DNA of 64,000 nt from Clostridium sp. SY8519 (lineage in GTDB: Bacteria > Bacillota > Clostridia > Lachnospirales > Lachnospiraceae), in NCBI RefSeq assembly GCF_000270305.1, contig NC_015737.1:554501-618500 (forward strand), written 5' to 3'. A program made the position numbers and the translations under genes. The notes beneath the pieces were generated by a model. It was not told the origin of the DNA, did not search any database, and saw only the letters and a program-made list of their open reading frames with translations. Positions within the stretch are counted from its first letter, which is position 1. The number at the start of each line of letters is the position of its first letter. Below, one piece after another: positions 51,197-59,403 of the stretch.

Positions 51197-52954
51197 TTAC
51201 GCTGCAGAACTCTCTGTTTTTGGCTCGAATTCCTTCAGCTGCCCTGTCTGGAACCTGTGGTATTTATTGATGTTCCGTCCGATCACAAACAGCATGAATT
51301 CCTTATACACTTTTTTGGATGATCGGTAGTTGAACCGGCGGAATCCCTCGTTTTCCTTAATGTCGCCAAAATGGCCTTCCGTCTGGATCGATCGGACCTG
51401 ACGGTTATAGATGCCGTGATCACTCTGGATGTTCCTGTGGCTCTCTGCTTTCAGCTCCTCCCAGGACTCATTGATCTTCATCATCTTGTTTTTGTCAGCA
51501 TCCTGACCGGCATCATATTTATACAGGCATCTTCCTTTATGCGCGCATCCGCTGCAGTCCGCACATCCGTACACTTCCATGGTTTGTGTATAACCGTCCC
51601 GTTTATGTCTCTCTGTCCGGATATGCCGGAGGCTGCGGCCGTCATGGCAGCGGTAGTAAACCCCCTCATCATCTGCGCATTTCTCCATGTTGTAATGCCT
51701 GCCGATGTCGTTTTTATATGCGCGTGTTTTCATCTTCTCGTGTTCCTGCAGCTTGATGTAGCTGGTGATCCCGTTTTCTTTCAGATACAGGAGGTTCTTT
51801 TCGCTGCAGTATCCGCTGTCCGCAGTGAACTCTTCTGGATATCTCCCAAAGGCTGCTTTGTGTTTTTCCGCCACCGGGATCAAAGTATCATAGTCTGTCC
51901 GGTCGTTACTGACATAACTGTGGATAATGAAGTAGTTTTCCACTGCGATCTGTACATTATATGCCGGCTTTAACTGGCCGTTGAGCATGTGGTCTTCTTT
52001 CATCCGCATGAATGTTGCTTCCAGGTCTGTCTTGGAATAGCTGTTCCTGTCATCACCCATGATCTCAAAGCATTCCTTGTATTTCATCAAACGCCTTCCG
52101 CAGTCTTCCAGTTCCTCGTATAGCTTCTGGAGCTCCGTCCTGCGTTTCCCTTTTCCATTGGCAAAGATGATGTCCTCACCGTCTGCGATCTGCTTTAAGT
52201 TCTTCTGGAGCGTCAGCATCTCCAGCGGGGAGCAGTTGCTGATCCGGATCCGTGTATTGTTGGGAAGCTTTTTGTGTTTTGTGAGCTTTCTCTTCCTGTT
52301 CTTTTCAATGACTTCACGGACTTTGCCCATCCCTTCGATGGCAAACATCTTTACATTGTCTAATCCGTACTTTTCCTTATATCCTTCCTGATCCAGCAGC
52401 GTATTGTACCTTGCATAGAGCATATCAATCGTATCGAGCAGGCCGGCCAGATGGTAATTGATACTCCCCCTCCAGACGAACGTATACCGGTTGGCATTCG
52501 CCTCCAGCTTTGTCCCGTCCAGGAACAGGGTATCCAGGCTGATCAGGCCTTCCTTATGCAGGCGCAGGATGAACTGATAATGCAGATCATCCAGGATATC
52601 ACCCGTCAGCTTCTTTCCGATGAAGTCGTAAAAGGCATCACGTTTCGGCTTCTCGCCTTTTGTCAGCCAGATGAAAGCGACATCCCGTTCACAGAGTTCA
52701 ACGATCCGGTCCACGGAACGTATGCCCCGCATGTTCGCGTAGGTGACGACAGCAAACATCATGATCGGATTATACCCGGTTCTTCCCTTGGCAGAATAAC
52801 GGCCGAGCAGACCGGAATAATCAAGATCCTCCATCACTTTTTTAAGGGTATAGACGGGGTCGTCGGCGGGTATGCCGATCTGATATAAGCTGAAGTTAAT
52901 CTTCAGTTGCCCTTTTTCGAAAAAATCGTTATAATAATGATGTTTTTTTAGCAT
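51197..52954 (-). CDS. IS1182-type transposase
   Basis: DDE transposase of about 585 residues and apparently intact. The N-terminal domain includes GYNPIMMFAVVTYANMRGIR. Catalytic residues lie in FLDGTKLEANANRY, the central ADSGYCSEKN and the C-terminal EGHFGDIKENEGFRRFNYR; a cysteine-rich insert (CADCSGCAHKGRCLYKYD) precedes the last. The frame is open to an ATG at 53002; neither ATG has a good ribosome site. It lies between the flavoprotein unit and the transhydroxylase genes. Confidence 0.9.
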   Translation of the reverse strand: MLKKHHYYNDFFEKGQLKINFSLYQIGIPADDPVYTLKKVMEDLDYSGLLGRYSAKGRTGYNPIMMFAVVTYANMRGIRSVDRIVELCERDVAFIWLTKGEKPKRDAFYDFIGKKLTGDILDDLHYQFILRLHKEGLISLDTLFLDGTKLEANANRYTFVWRGSINYHLAGLLDTIDMLYARYNTLLDQEGYKEKYGLDNVKMFAIEGMGKVREVIEKNRKRKLTKHKKLPNNTRIRISNCSPLEMLTLQKNLKQIADGEDIIFANGKGKRRTELQKLYEELEDCGRRLMKYKECFEIMGDDRNSYSKTDLEATFMRMKEDHMLNGQLKPAYNVQIAVENYFIIHSYVSNDRTDYDTLIPVAEKHKAAFGRYPEEFTADSGYCSEKNLLYLKENGITSYIKLQEHEKMKTRAYKNDIGRHYNMEKCADDEGVYYRCHDGRSLRHIRTERHKRDGYTQTMEVYGCADCSGCAHKGRCLYKYDAGQDADKNKMMKINESWEELKAESHRNIQSDHGIYNRQVRSIQTEGHFGDIKENEGFRRFNYRSSKKVYKEFMLFVIGRNINKYHRFQTGQLKEFEPKTESSAA

Positions 52955-52955
52955 A

Positions 52956-52975
52956 GTTACATTATACAATGTAAC
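52956..52975 (-). repeat. perfect palindrome at the transposase start
   Basis: GTTACATT / AATGTAAC arms around ATAC, immediately before the downstream ATG. The minus strand contains TATAAT inside the palindrome. Possibly an operator, an RNA hairpin blocking translation, or part of the IS end. Confidence 0.6.
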
Positions 52976-53196
52976 GGGAGAAAGGTGGTCAGAAACGGCC
53001 ATCTTTTTTCTTTTATTTCAAAGATGTCAGTCCTATCTGCGGACGCCAGCCCTGACAGCCGCTTTCGCGGTGGCTGTTTGCCAGAGTCAATATGATCAGT
53101 TCGGGGAGAACTTGGGATATCAGCCTTGCGGGATCCATCCTCTGGTGATGTCATACATTCGGCACGCAAGGTTTATGAGCCAGATCATATGAACAG

Positions 53197-53245
53197 AAAA
53201 GGATCCGACCAAACTCATTTCGAGTCTGGACGGATCCCGTTTTTA
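53197..53245 (-). terminator. terminator after the transhydroxylase operon
   Basis: GGATCCG...CCA...ACTC / complement stem followed by TTTTCTGTT on the minus strand, 45 bases after the small-subunit stop. Confidence 0.75.
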
Positions 53246-53290
53246 GCCGTCTATTTCCCGACAGCCCCTTCCGCTTATTTCCGCAAGGAA

Positions 53291-54121
53291 TTAATTCATT
53301 TCTGTGTATTCCAGATTCAGGGACTCCCCTGCGATTTCGAATTCCAGATCCTTCTTTCTTCCGTCCGCATTGATGCTGATGACATATTTGCCGTCATCCA
53401 GGCCGTCGAACTTGAAATCTCCGAAGAAATTCGTCTTCTGTACTTCCAGAACCTTATCGTCCTGTTTCAGTTCGCAGACCGCATTTTCAAAGCAGTCTCC
53501 GTCCACGAGAATTCCGCCTGCGGCGAAGTTCTTGGTAAACCGGTACAGGTTCTTGTAATATACATGGGGCTTGGTGCCCAGTTCCGGCCGGTAAACTTCC
53601 AGGCCTTCTGCCTCGATCATCGCCTGCATCTCATCCGGCTCCAGGTTAAACGCCTTCAGCGCTTTGGTCGGACAGTTGTGCGCGCAGCGCGGGATTCCAG
53701 GAATCCAGTCCGGATCATCCAGCAGATGTGCGCACATGGTGCATTTCTGCGGTACATCCGCGTCTTCATTGTAATAAATCGCGCCGTACGGACAGGAATC
53801 TACCAGGGCCTTGTTGCCTTTTGCCTTCTCCATATCGATCATCACAATACCGTCTTCCCGGCGTGTCACCGCACCGTTGCCTGCCGCGATACAGGGCGCG
53901 TTTTCACAGTGCTGACATGGCATCGGCAGATAGCTGTAATCATTCCGCGCGTATTTGCCGCGCTCTCTCCGCTGAATGTTCATCCAGCGATGGCCGTGGC
54001 GGGGCTGCGCGTTGGTATATCCGGGCCACTCATTTCCCACGTGTTCATCTTTGCAACCCATAAAGCAGTTGTTGCAGTCATGACACCATCTGACATCTAT
54101 CACTAAATACCACTGTTTCAT
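53291..54121 (-). CDS. athS: pyrogallol hydroxytransferase small subunit (iron-sulfur)
   Basis: Electron-transfer subunit of 276 residues, close in length to the 275-residue Pelobacter acidigallici protein. Twelve cysteines (13, 16, 19, 23; 69, 72, 77; 110; 127, 130; 146, 150) fit three [4Fe-4S] clusters of the DMSO-reductase beta-subunit type. The C-terminal about 80 residues (from KNFAAGGILVDGDCFENAVC) form a beta-rich, Cna/transthyretin-like domain characteristic of this family. No Tat signal, so cytoplasmic. AAGGAG site; 33 bases after the large subunit. Symbol by homology. Confidence 0.9.
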   Translation of the reverse strand: MKQWYLVIDVRWCHDCNNCFMGCKDEHVGNEWPGYTNAQPRHGHRWMNIQRRERGKYARNDYSYLPMPCQHCENAPCIAAGNGAVTRREDGIVMIDMEKAKGNKALVDSCPYGAIYYNEDADVPQKCTMCAHLLDDPDWIPGIPRCAHNCPTKALKAFNLEPDEMQAMIEAEGLEVYRPELGTKPHVYYKNLYRFTKNFAAGGILVDGDCFENAVCELKQDDKVLEVQKTNFFGDFKFDGLDDGKYVISINADGRKKDLEFEIAGESLNLEYTEMN

Positions 54122-54154
54122 CTCGATTCTCCTTTCAGGCCGTATCCGCGAGAC

Positions 54155-56755
54155 TTAGTAAATCTCGTAAATACCTCCATCCCATTTTTCTACTTCTACC
54201 TGAGCACTGTTCGGTGCCATACCGCATGCATATTTGGACATGTAGCGGTCCGGTGTAAGGATATTGACGCAGCCGCCCCGGTCAGCCGAGCAGCCTGGTT
54301 TGCCAAGAGGAGCATACTCTGCGCTGGACTCATAGGAATGAACCGTACCCGGCTGGACACGTTCTCCCACCTGGGCGCAGAGGATGACAGAACCTCTGTC
54401 GTTGAAGGCGCGTACCAGGTCGCCGTCCTTGATGCCGCGGGCCTCGGCGTCTACTGTATTCATACGGATGATCCAGTAATACCAGCCGTCTACCAGCACG
54501 CGGTGATCCTTGATATCCAGCATGAAGGAGTCTTTTGCGTCACCCATGGTATGCATGGAAAATCTGGGATGAGGGGAAAGCATACCCAGAGGGTATTTCT
54601 TAGCCACTTCCGCATGCCAGCTTTCCCATGCCGGCACATATTTATGCATGGACGGACGGTACTCGTCCACAAATCCCTGTTCCTCGAAACGTTTCAGTGA
54701 AGTTGAGATGAATTCCACCTTGCCGGTGGTCGTCTGCAGCCCCTTCAGGCCTACGGTCTGGTTCGGAGCCGGACCCCAGTCAGGTGTATCACGCACACGG
54801 TCCTCTGCAAACCAGCGGAGCGCAGGTGTTTTCTTTCTGTTCGGATTGTCCGGAACAACCAGATAGCCCTTCTTGAAGAATTCTTCCCATGGCATTACTT
54901 TCGGGCAGTCGGTTGCGTTGTAGTACTGCTCTACCCATGCCAGTTCATCTTTGCCTTCGGTAAAGATATCGTAAATTCCCAGTTTCTTGGCCATCAATGC
55001 GTAAATTTCGTAATCCGACTTGGATTCTCCCAGGGGTTCGATACATTTTGCCTGCAGGGAGATGACACGGTTATTGGCCATCTGGAAGTTGTCCGGAATA
55101 TAACCGGAGCAGTTGGCAAACTCGGAAATATCCCATCTCTCATAGTTGGTGCAGGCCGGAAGGATCACATCCGCGAAGGGAACCTCTCCCTCGAACCAGA
55201 TGGACTGAGATACCACGAACTCCAGGCTTTCCGATGTGTACATCTTCGCGTAACGGTTTGTGCCTGTCATGGTTCCGATATGCGGTCCGCCGTATTTCCA
55301 GTACATCTTGATCTTGCCGTAGCCGGGAGCCGGATACTGGTACGGATGCATCTGCGCCTCAATGGTGGGTCCGCAGAAGCCCTTGCCATACCACTCAAAC
55401 TTGCCGTTCATGATGCACTCCGGAATCTTCAGACGCGGAATATGCTGGCCTGCTTCCCAGTTTACCTTAACCGGAGCCGGGAATGTGGTCTTGCCGTCAA
55501 ACATTCTCCAGGCAAACTTGAAACCGGCCGCGGAGTTTGCGCAGTCACCGGAAATGCCACCTTCTGCATAACCCGGGAAGTAGAATTCATAATCCGTAGG
55601 AACGCCCTGTGTGGTGGACCAGATGTTGGAACCCGGTTTGCCAAGACCCTGCATGGTTGCGAGGGCGATCATGCCGCGTGTCCACTCAATTCCGTGAGTC
55701 GCACGGCAGGCTCCGCCCCAGCCGCCCATACCGCCGGCTGCAAGGTAGGTGTTTTTCTTTGCCCATTCACGGGCAAGCGCGCGAATTTCGCAGGCAGGAA
55801 CACCGGATTCCTTCTCTGCCCATTCGCAGGTCTTCGGAATGCCGTCTTCGCCGTTGCCCAGTACATATTCTGCCCACTCTTCAAATCCGTACGCGTGGGT
55901 CTTTACATATTCTTTGTCATATGTGCCTTCGGTCAGCCAGGTGTATGCAATCGCAAAGGAGATAGCATGGTCGGTGCCGACTTTCGGTGAGAACCATTTC
56001 ATTCCCCACATATTGGCGGAATGGTTGAAGAACGGGTCAATGAAGACCATCTTTACGCCCAGCTCATCCAGCCAACGGCGTCTGATGTGTGATTCATAGG
56101 CTGCGTAGATTCCGCTGTTTACTTCCGGATCCGAGGACCAGAACACGATCATCTCCGCGTATTTCAGGCCGTCCTCCAGCAGATCATACTGCTCCGGACA
56201 TCCGAGTCTCCAGGAGAAGCCCCACATATGCATGCCGCCCCAGTGCCATCCTTCCCAGCTGTCCGGGTTGTGATCCGCATAGGTGAATCCCATCAGGTTC
56301 ATAAAACGGAAGTAGGTGGAATGACGGTAGCCTACATTTCCCCATAAATGATGAGAGGAAGGCGTGGACATGATGGATGCCGGACCACTCTCTCTCTTAA
56401 TTCTGTTGATTTCCTTTACAACGATATCTGTCGCCTCATCCCAGCTGATTCTCTCATAGCCGGAAATACCACGGTTCTGAATATTTCTTTCCCCGTCCGG
56501 ATCGAAATCCACACGTTTCATCGGATACAGAATCCGGCGATCCGAGTAGATCATGGATTTCTGACCTGCGGTAAACGGTGCAATCGTTGTATAGCGCGGC
56601 GCCTTGAATTCTCTGCCACGTGCTTTGATTGTCCAGCCTTCCGGATCTGTCTCGTCGAAGTCCATGGGTGTGATACGAACGATCTTTCCATCTTTCACAT
56701 AAACGAACACCGGACCTCCGGTACTGGAGTTTGTCAAACGAATTTCGCCTTTCAT
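54155..56755 (-). CDS. athL: pyrogallol-phloroglucinol transhydroxylase large subunit (molybdenum)
   Basis: Catalytic subunit of 866 residues with bis-MGD molybdenum cofactor. It moves a hydroxyl between pyrogallol and 1,2,3,5-tetrahydroxybenzene to give phloroglucinol, with no net redox change. The start EIRLTNSSTGGPVFVYVKDG closely follows the P. acidigallici enzyme as I recall it. The molybdenum-ligand serine and neighbours are Asp165-Ser166-Trp167 (HNPDSWEGWHW), and His135, Tyr143 and Arg144 lie in SSHHLWGNVGYRHS, a constant offset of nine from the crystal numbering. No N-terminal cluster cysteines, as expected. AAGGAGG site. Own promoter region. Confidence 0.93.
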   Translation of the reverse strand: MKGEIRLTNSSTGGPVFVYVKDGKIVRITPMDFDETDPEGWTIKARGREFKAPRYTTIAPFTAGQKSMIYSDRRILYPMKRVDFDPDGERNIQNRGISGYERISWDEATDIVVKEINRIKRESGPASIMSTPSSHHLWGNVGYRHSTYFRFMNLMGFTYADHNPDSWEGWHWGGMHMWGFSWRLGCPEQYDLLEDGLKYAEMIVFWSSDPEVNSGIYAAYESHIRRRWLDELGVKMVFIDPFFNHSANMWGMKWFSPKVGTDHAISFAIAYTWLTEGTYDKEYVKTHAYGFEEWAEYVLGNGEDGIPKTCEWAEKESGVPACEIRALAREWAKKNTYLAAGGMGGWGGACRATHGIEWTRGMIALATMQGLGKPGSNIWSTTQGVPTDYEFYFPGYAEGGISGDCANSAAGFKFAWRMFDGKTTFPAPVKVNWEAGQHIPRLKIPECIMNGKFEWYGKGFCGPTIEAQMHPYQYPAPGYGKIKMYWKYGGPHIGTMTGTNRYAKMYTSESLEFVVSQSIWFEGEVPFADVILPACTNYERWDISEFANCSGYIPDNFQMANNRVISLQAKCIEPLGESKSDYEIYALMAKKLGIYDIFTEGKDELAWVEQYYNATDCPKVMPWEEFFKKGYLVVPDNPNRKKTPALRWFAEDRVRDTPDWGPAPNQTVGLKGLQTTTGKVEFISTSLKRFEEQGFVDEYRPSMHKYVPAWESWHAEVAKKYPLGMLSPHPRFSMHTMGDAKDSFMLDIKDHRVLVDGWYYWIIRMNTVDAEARGIKDGDLVRAFNDRGSVILCAQVGERVQPGTVHSYESSAEYAPLGKPGCSADRGGCVNILTPDRYMSKYACGMAPNSAQVEVEKWDGGIYEIY

Positions 56756-56903
56756 GGCTAAACCTCCTTTTTACTAGTGATTCATGACCATCCTGCCTGC
56801 TGTGCCTCCTCCGCGCTCTGTGCCCTGAGTAGAGGGAAAGGCCTTCGCCCGTCAGAAACTGCGCAGACTTTGAGAGAGACATCCCCGCCTCTCACATACC
56901 TGA

Positions 56904-56934
56904 ATTATAAAGTGTAGTCTAACAACACACTCAA
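56904..56934 (-). promoter_or_regulatory. putative regulated promoter of athLS
   Basis: TTGAGT and TATAAT separated by 19 bases on the minus strand. Within the spacer lies AGTGT-N11-ACACT, and a wider AAAGTG / CACTTT pair brackets the whole site. The long spacer plus dyad suggests a promoter needing an activator. It leaves a leader of about 140 bases. Confidence 0.5.
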
Positions 56935-57127
56935 GCACTTTTTTTTATTTTTCCTGTTTTCTTCTGCCCGTTCTGTTCGTTTTTATCTGTCTGCCCACTG
57001 CACTCTCATTGTTTTTATGCAGAATGTACAATGATTTTCCCTGTGGGCGGAAAATGACTCTGGTGATTTTGCACACCGGGCCGTTTCGCCCCATTCCCGC
57101 TGCCCCAGTTTCCGTATCAGACAGAAT

Positions 57128-57164
57128 GAGCCGCGGCACCCGGACAGATCCGGAGCCGCGGCTC
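57128..57164 (-). terminator. strong stem-loop between small membrane genes and athL
   Basis: GAGCCGCGGC arms perfectly paired, with an inner CCGGA/TCCGG stem around CAGA. The minus-strand tail ATTCTGTC is T-poor, so read-through is possible. It divides the transporter part from the enzyme part. Confidence 0.6.
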
Positions 57165-57176
57165 GCTCATGCTTTT

Positions 57177-57281
57177 TTATTTCTTATCTTCGATCTGATT
57201 CTTCTTTCCGCCGACAAAGCAGATAATCAGAAGTACAAATGCTACACACAGAAGATAAACCGAGACAATTGTAATTGCCAT
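57177..57281 (-). CDS. 34-residue single-helix membrane protein (second of pair)
   Basis: Small frame with ATG at 57281 and a strong AAGGAGG site. The sequence starts MAITIVSVYLLCVAFVLLII and ends in a charged tail GGKKNQIEDKK. One membrane helix (about residues 4-24) with a positively charged cytoplasmic end. It begins 15 bases after the stop of the preceding small gene, in line with the symporter gene. Likely an accessory subunit of the SSS transporter, by position only. Confidence 0.75.
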   Translation of the reverse strand: MAITIVSVYLLCVAFVLLIICFVGGKKNQIEDKK

Positions 57282-57296
57282 AATCCGTACTCCTCC

Positions 57297-57401
57297 TTAC
57301 AGTTTTTCGCCTTTGTGCGTCAGTTTCCAGATAATCGTAATAATCGCGCACAGAACAATTCCGATTACATACTGTGTTACAATATCCTGTAAAATCCACA
57401 T
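57297..57401 (-). CDS. 34-residue single-helix membrane protein (first of pair)
   Basis: Small frame with ATG at 57401 and an AGGAGG site that overlaps the symporter gene's end. The sequence starts MWILQDIVTQYVIGIVLCAI and ends TIIWKLTHKGEKL. One helix (about residues 9-26) and a basic tail. It starts 14 bases after the symporter stop, so translation with it is near certain. Tiny accessory proteins are known beside some sodium:solute symporters; no database check was possible. Confidence 0.75.
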   Translation of the reverse strand: MWILQDIVTQYVIGIVLCAIITIIWKLTHKGEKL

Positions 57402-57415
57402 AATCCTGCCTCCTT

Positions 57416-58984
57416 TTATACTTCTGCCTTCGGAGCGATATTTGCCGCGATGCGGTCCGCATGGGTCTTCTTCCATGCAGGCTCACCCTTGAAGATGAGA
57501 TGGAACACAATACCGCATACCAGAGATACTATCATAGTGGCATACATATTCATGCTCCATACGCCTGGGATAATCTTTCCCATCGGGCAGAAGGTCCAGA
57601 TGCAGTCCACTGCGTAGGATACAATAATGGTCGCCCATGCCGCTTTTTTGCTTACTTTGAAATTGTAGCCCGCTACCAGCACAATAAATACCGGCATACC
57701 GAAGGAGAATACCCACAGGAACAGATTAAACACAAACTCATGGGCCATAATAAGTGCTCCCGGGAGCAGAAGTCCGGCTGCGATGATAATGCAGAGCTTG
57801 TTGATGCGGAGTTTTTTCTTTGGTTCCGCGTTTGGCATGCAGCATCCGATGATAATATCATTGGCAATGACATTTGAGTTCGCCAGTACGACGCCGCCGC
57901 CGGTGGACAGAGTTGCCGCCAGCAGTGCCACCATTAAAAGACCGATGGCCGGTACCGGCAGGCCTGCCTGGGCGATGGTAGGTACCGCTTCCAGACCGTT
58001 GGGTCCCACCACTTTTGAAATAGCCGGAATTGCCATAGCCGCAATTCCGAGAAAAATCCAGGGCAGGGACGACATGATATTAAAGGAGCATCCCAGGAAT
58101 ACGCCCTTCCGGCAGGCATGTTCATCCTTTGCCGCAAAGAAGGGCTGCATCATGGTCTGAGATACCGCGCCGGCAGTGGTATGAAGGACAATAACCGGAA
58201 TAATCACTCCCAGCCATACGCCCGGGATTCCCAGAGTACCGAACTGTGTCAGATTCTGCTCCAGCTGAGCTGCCTTGTATGTTTCAAACACACCCGTCCA
58301 TCCGCCGATGGTGGTGCCCAGATAATTTACCGCAATGATGGCGATCGCGCTGTAAGATGCCGCTATCATAACCACTGCGTTAATGCAGTTAAGCCATGCC
58401 ATCTGCAACATGCCGCCGAAAAATACATAAAATACAATGAGTACAAATCCCAGAATAATGGATTGATAGATATTCAGCGGAATTCCGCTGGCGTTGCAGA
58501 GTGTAAAGATCGCTGTTCCCGTTGCCACCAATTCGGAACATCCGATTCCGGTCCAGGTCATCGTCTGGAAAGCCGCATGGAACCATCCCATTTCCTTTCC
58601 GTATATCTCAGACAACGCGCCCGGCGCTGTCGGCGCGCCGATTTTTTTATACAGTGGCCCGATCCACAGCATCGCAATCGGTAGGAACACTGCACCGGCA
58701 CCAATCGCCCACCACATCGCTCCGGCGCCGATACCGGTATACTGCTGATGGGTCACCGCTTCAATTAATGAAGTAAAACCGCCGCCGCCGGCCGCCTTCT
58801 CCCAGAGAGACATGGTGTGACCGGATCCCAATGGAGCCAGGACAAAGGAAAACGTAACCATTACCCAACCGAGGCCGCCGCCCGCATTGGAGAAATCTTC
58901 CGCAGACGTAATTTTCTTTCTTGAGTACAGGCTGGCCGCGATAATCAGCACAGCAAAGTACACAATCGCAATGACAAGAGCCAT
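57416..58984 (-). CDS. sodium:solute symporter (SSS family)
   Basis: Membrane symporter of 522 residues with about thirteen hydrophobic segments. The first helix is VIAIVYFAVLIIAASLYSRKK followed by the family's SAEDFSNAGGGLGW; the sodium-site helix LLAATLSTGGGVVLANSN (TM8 region) is present. It resembles carriers for organic acids or similar solutes. AAGGAGG site. First gene of an operon with two tiny membrane proteins and, beyond a hairpin, the transhydroxylase. The likely cargo is a trihydroxybenzene or gallate (inference from context). Confidence 0.88.
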   Translation of the reverse strand: MALVIAIVYFAVLIIAASLYSRKKITSAEDFSNAGGGLGWVMVTFSFVLAPLGSGHTMSLWEKAAGGGGFTSLIEAVTHQQYTGIGAGAMWWAIGAGAVFLPIAMLWIGPLYKKIGAPTAPGALSEIYGKEMGWFHAAFQTMTWTGIGCSELVATGTAIFTLCNASGIPLNIYQSIILGFVLIVFYVFFGGMLQMAWLNCINAVVMIAASYSAIAIIAVNYLGTTIGGWTGVFETYKAAQLEQNLTQFGTLGIPGVWLGVIIPVIVLHTTAGAVSQTMMQPFFAAKDEHACRKGVFLGCSFNIMSSLPWIFLGIAAMAIPAISKVVGPNGLEAVPTIAQAGLPVPAIGLLMVALLAATLSTGGGVVLANSNVIANDIIIGCCMPNAEPKKKLRINKLCIIIAAGLLLPGALIMAHEFVFNLFLWVFSFGMPVFIVLVAGYNFKVSKKAAWATIIVSYAVDCIWTFCPMGKIIPGVWSMNMYATMIVSLVCGIVFHLIFKGEPAWKKTHADRIAANIAPKAEV

Positions 58985-59064
58985 GAAAAAACCCTCCTTA
59001 AAAAAACACTTTCACCTGTTTTTCAGCTACCATTTCGCTTGATACAACCCTCTACTCGGGTTTA

Positions 59065-59095
59065 ACTGTAAGGTGTATGGCCGCTATACAGTCAA
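59065..59095 (-). promoter_or_regulatory. symporter promoter with LysR-type operator
   Basis: A TTGACT -35 box (complement 59090-59095) faces a weak -10 (CTTACA/TTACAG). The spacer holds TGTAT-N7-ATACA, which contains the LysR-type T-N11-A motif, nested in a wider ACTGTA / TACAGT pair (59065-59092). It lies in the 419-base gap to the divergent LysR gene. Confidence 0.6.
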
Positions 59096-59253
59096 GGCAA
59101 ATATAAAAATATCGGGAATTTTCTCTAAATATTTTATGTATTTCTTATAAGATATCTGATTCTCTCTTGTTCTATTTCTCCAATTACTTCTGTTTATTCT
59201 CTGTTTTCTTGTGTATTTCCTCCATATCACCCGCTGTTTTCGCCGCGATCTCC

Positions 59254-59283
59254 TTGACATCCGGGCGGTTCCTTCGGTACAAT
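59254..59283 (+). promoter_or_regulatory. promoter of the divergent LysR gene
   Basis: TTGACA, 18-base spacer, TACAAT, about 120 bases before the ATG and 160 bases from the palindrome in the same gap. Confidence 0.7.
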
Positions 59284-59403
59284 GCAAGACAAAGAACAAG
59301 TAATTCATCTGTTTTTCAGCACCGGCCGCAGTTTCTGCCGCCCTGCCTGCTGTGATACCAGACCCTCAGTATTTCATTCAGCAGAGAATACAGAGGATTA
59401 CTT

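Larger units (their letters stand above)
51197..53002 (-). mobile_element. insertion sequence, IS1182 family (ends not defined)
   Basis: Minimum extent is the transposase frame. Flanks of 51056-51196 and 53003-53190 were compared by eye for terminal inverted repeats and a target duplication; only short partial matches such as CGCAGA were found, so true ends are not called. Confidence 0.65.

Noticed and set aside
51056..53190. Terminal inverted repeats of the IS1182-type element
   Set aside because: Only short partial matches between flanks (for example CGCAGA) were found by eye; not enough to define the ends.
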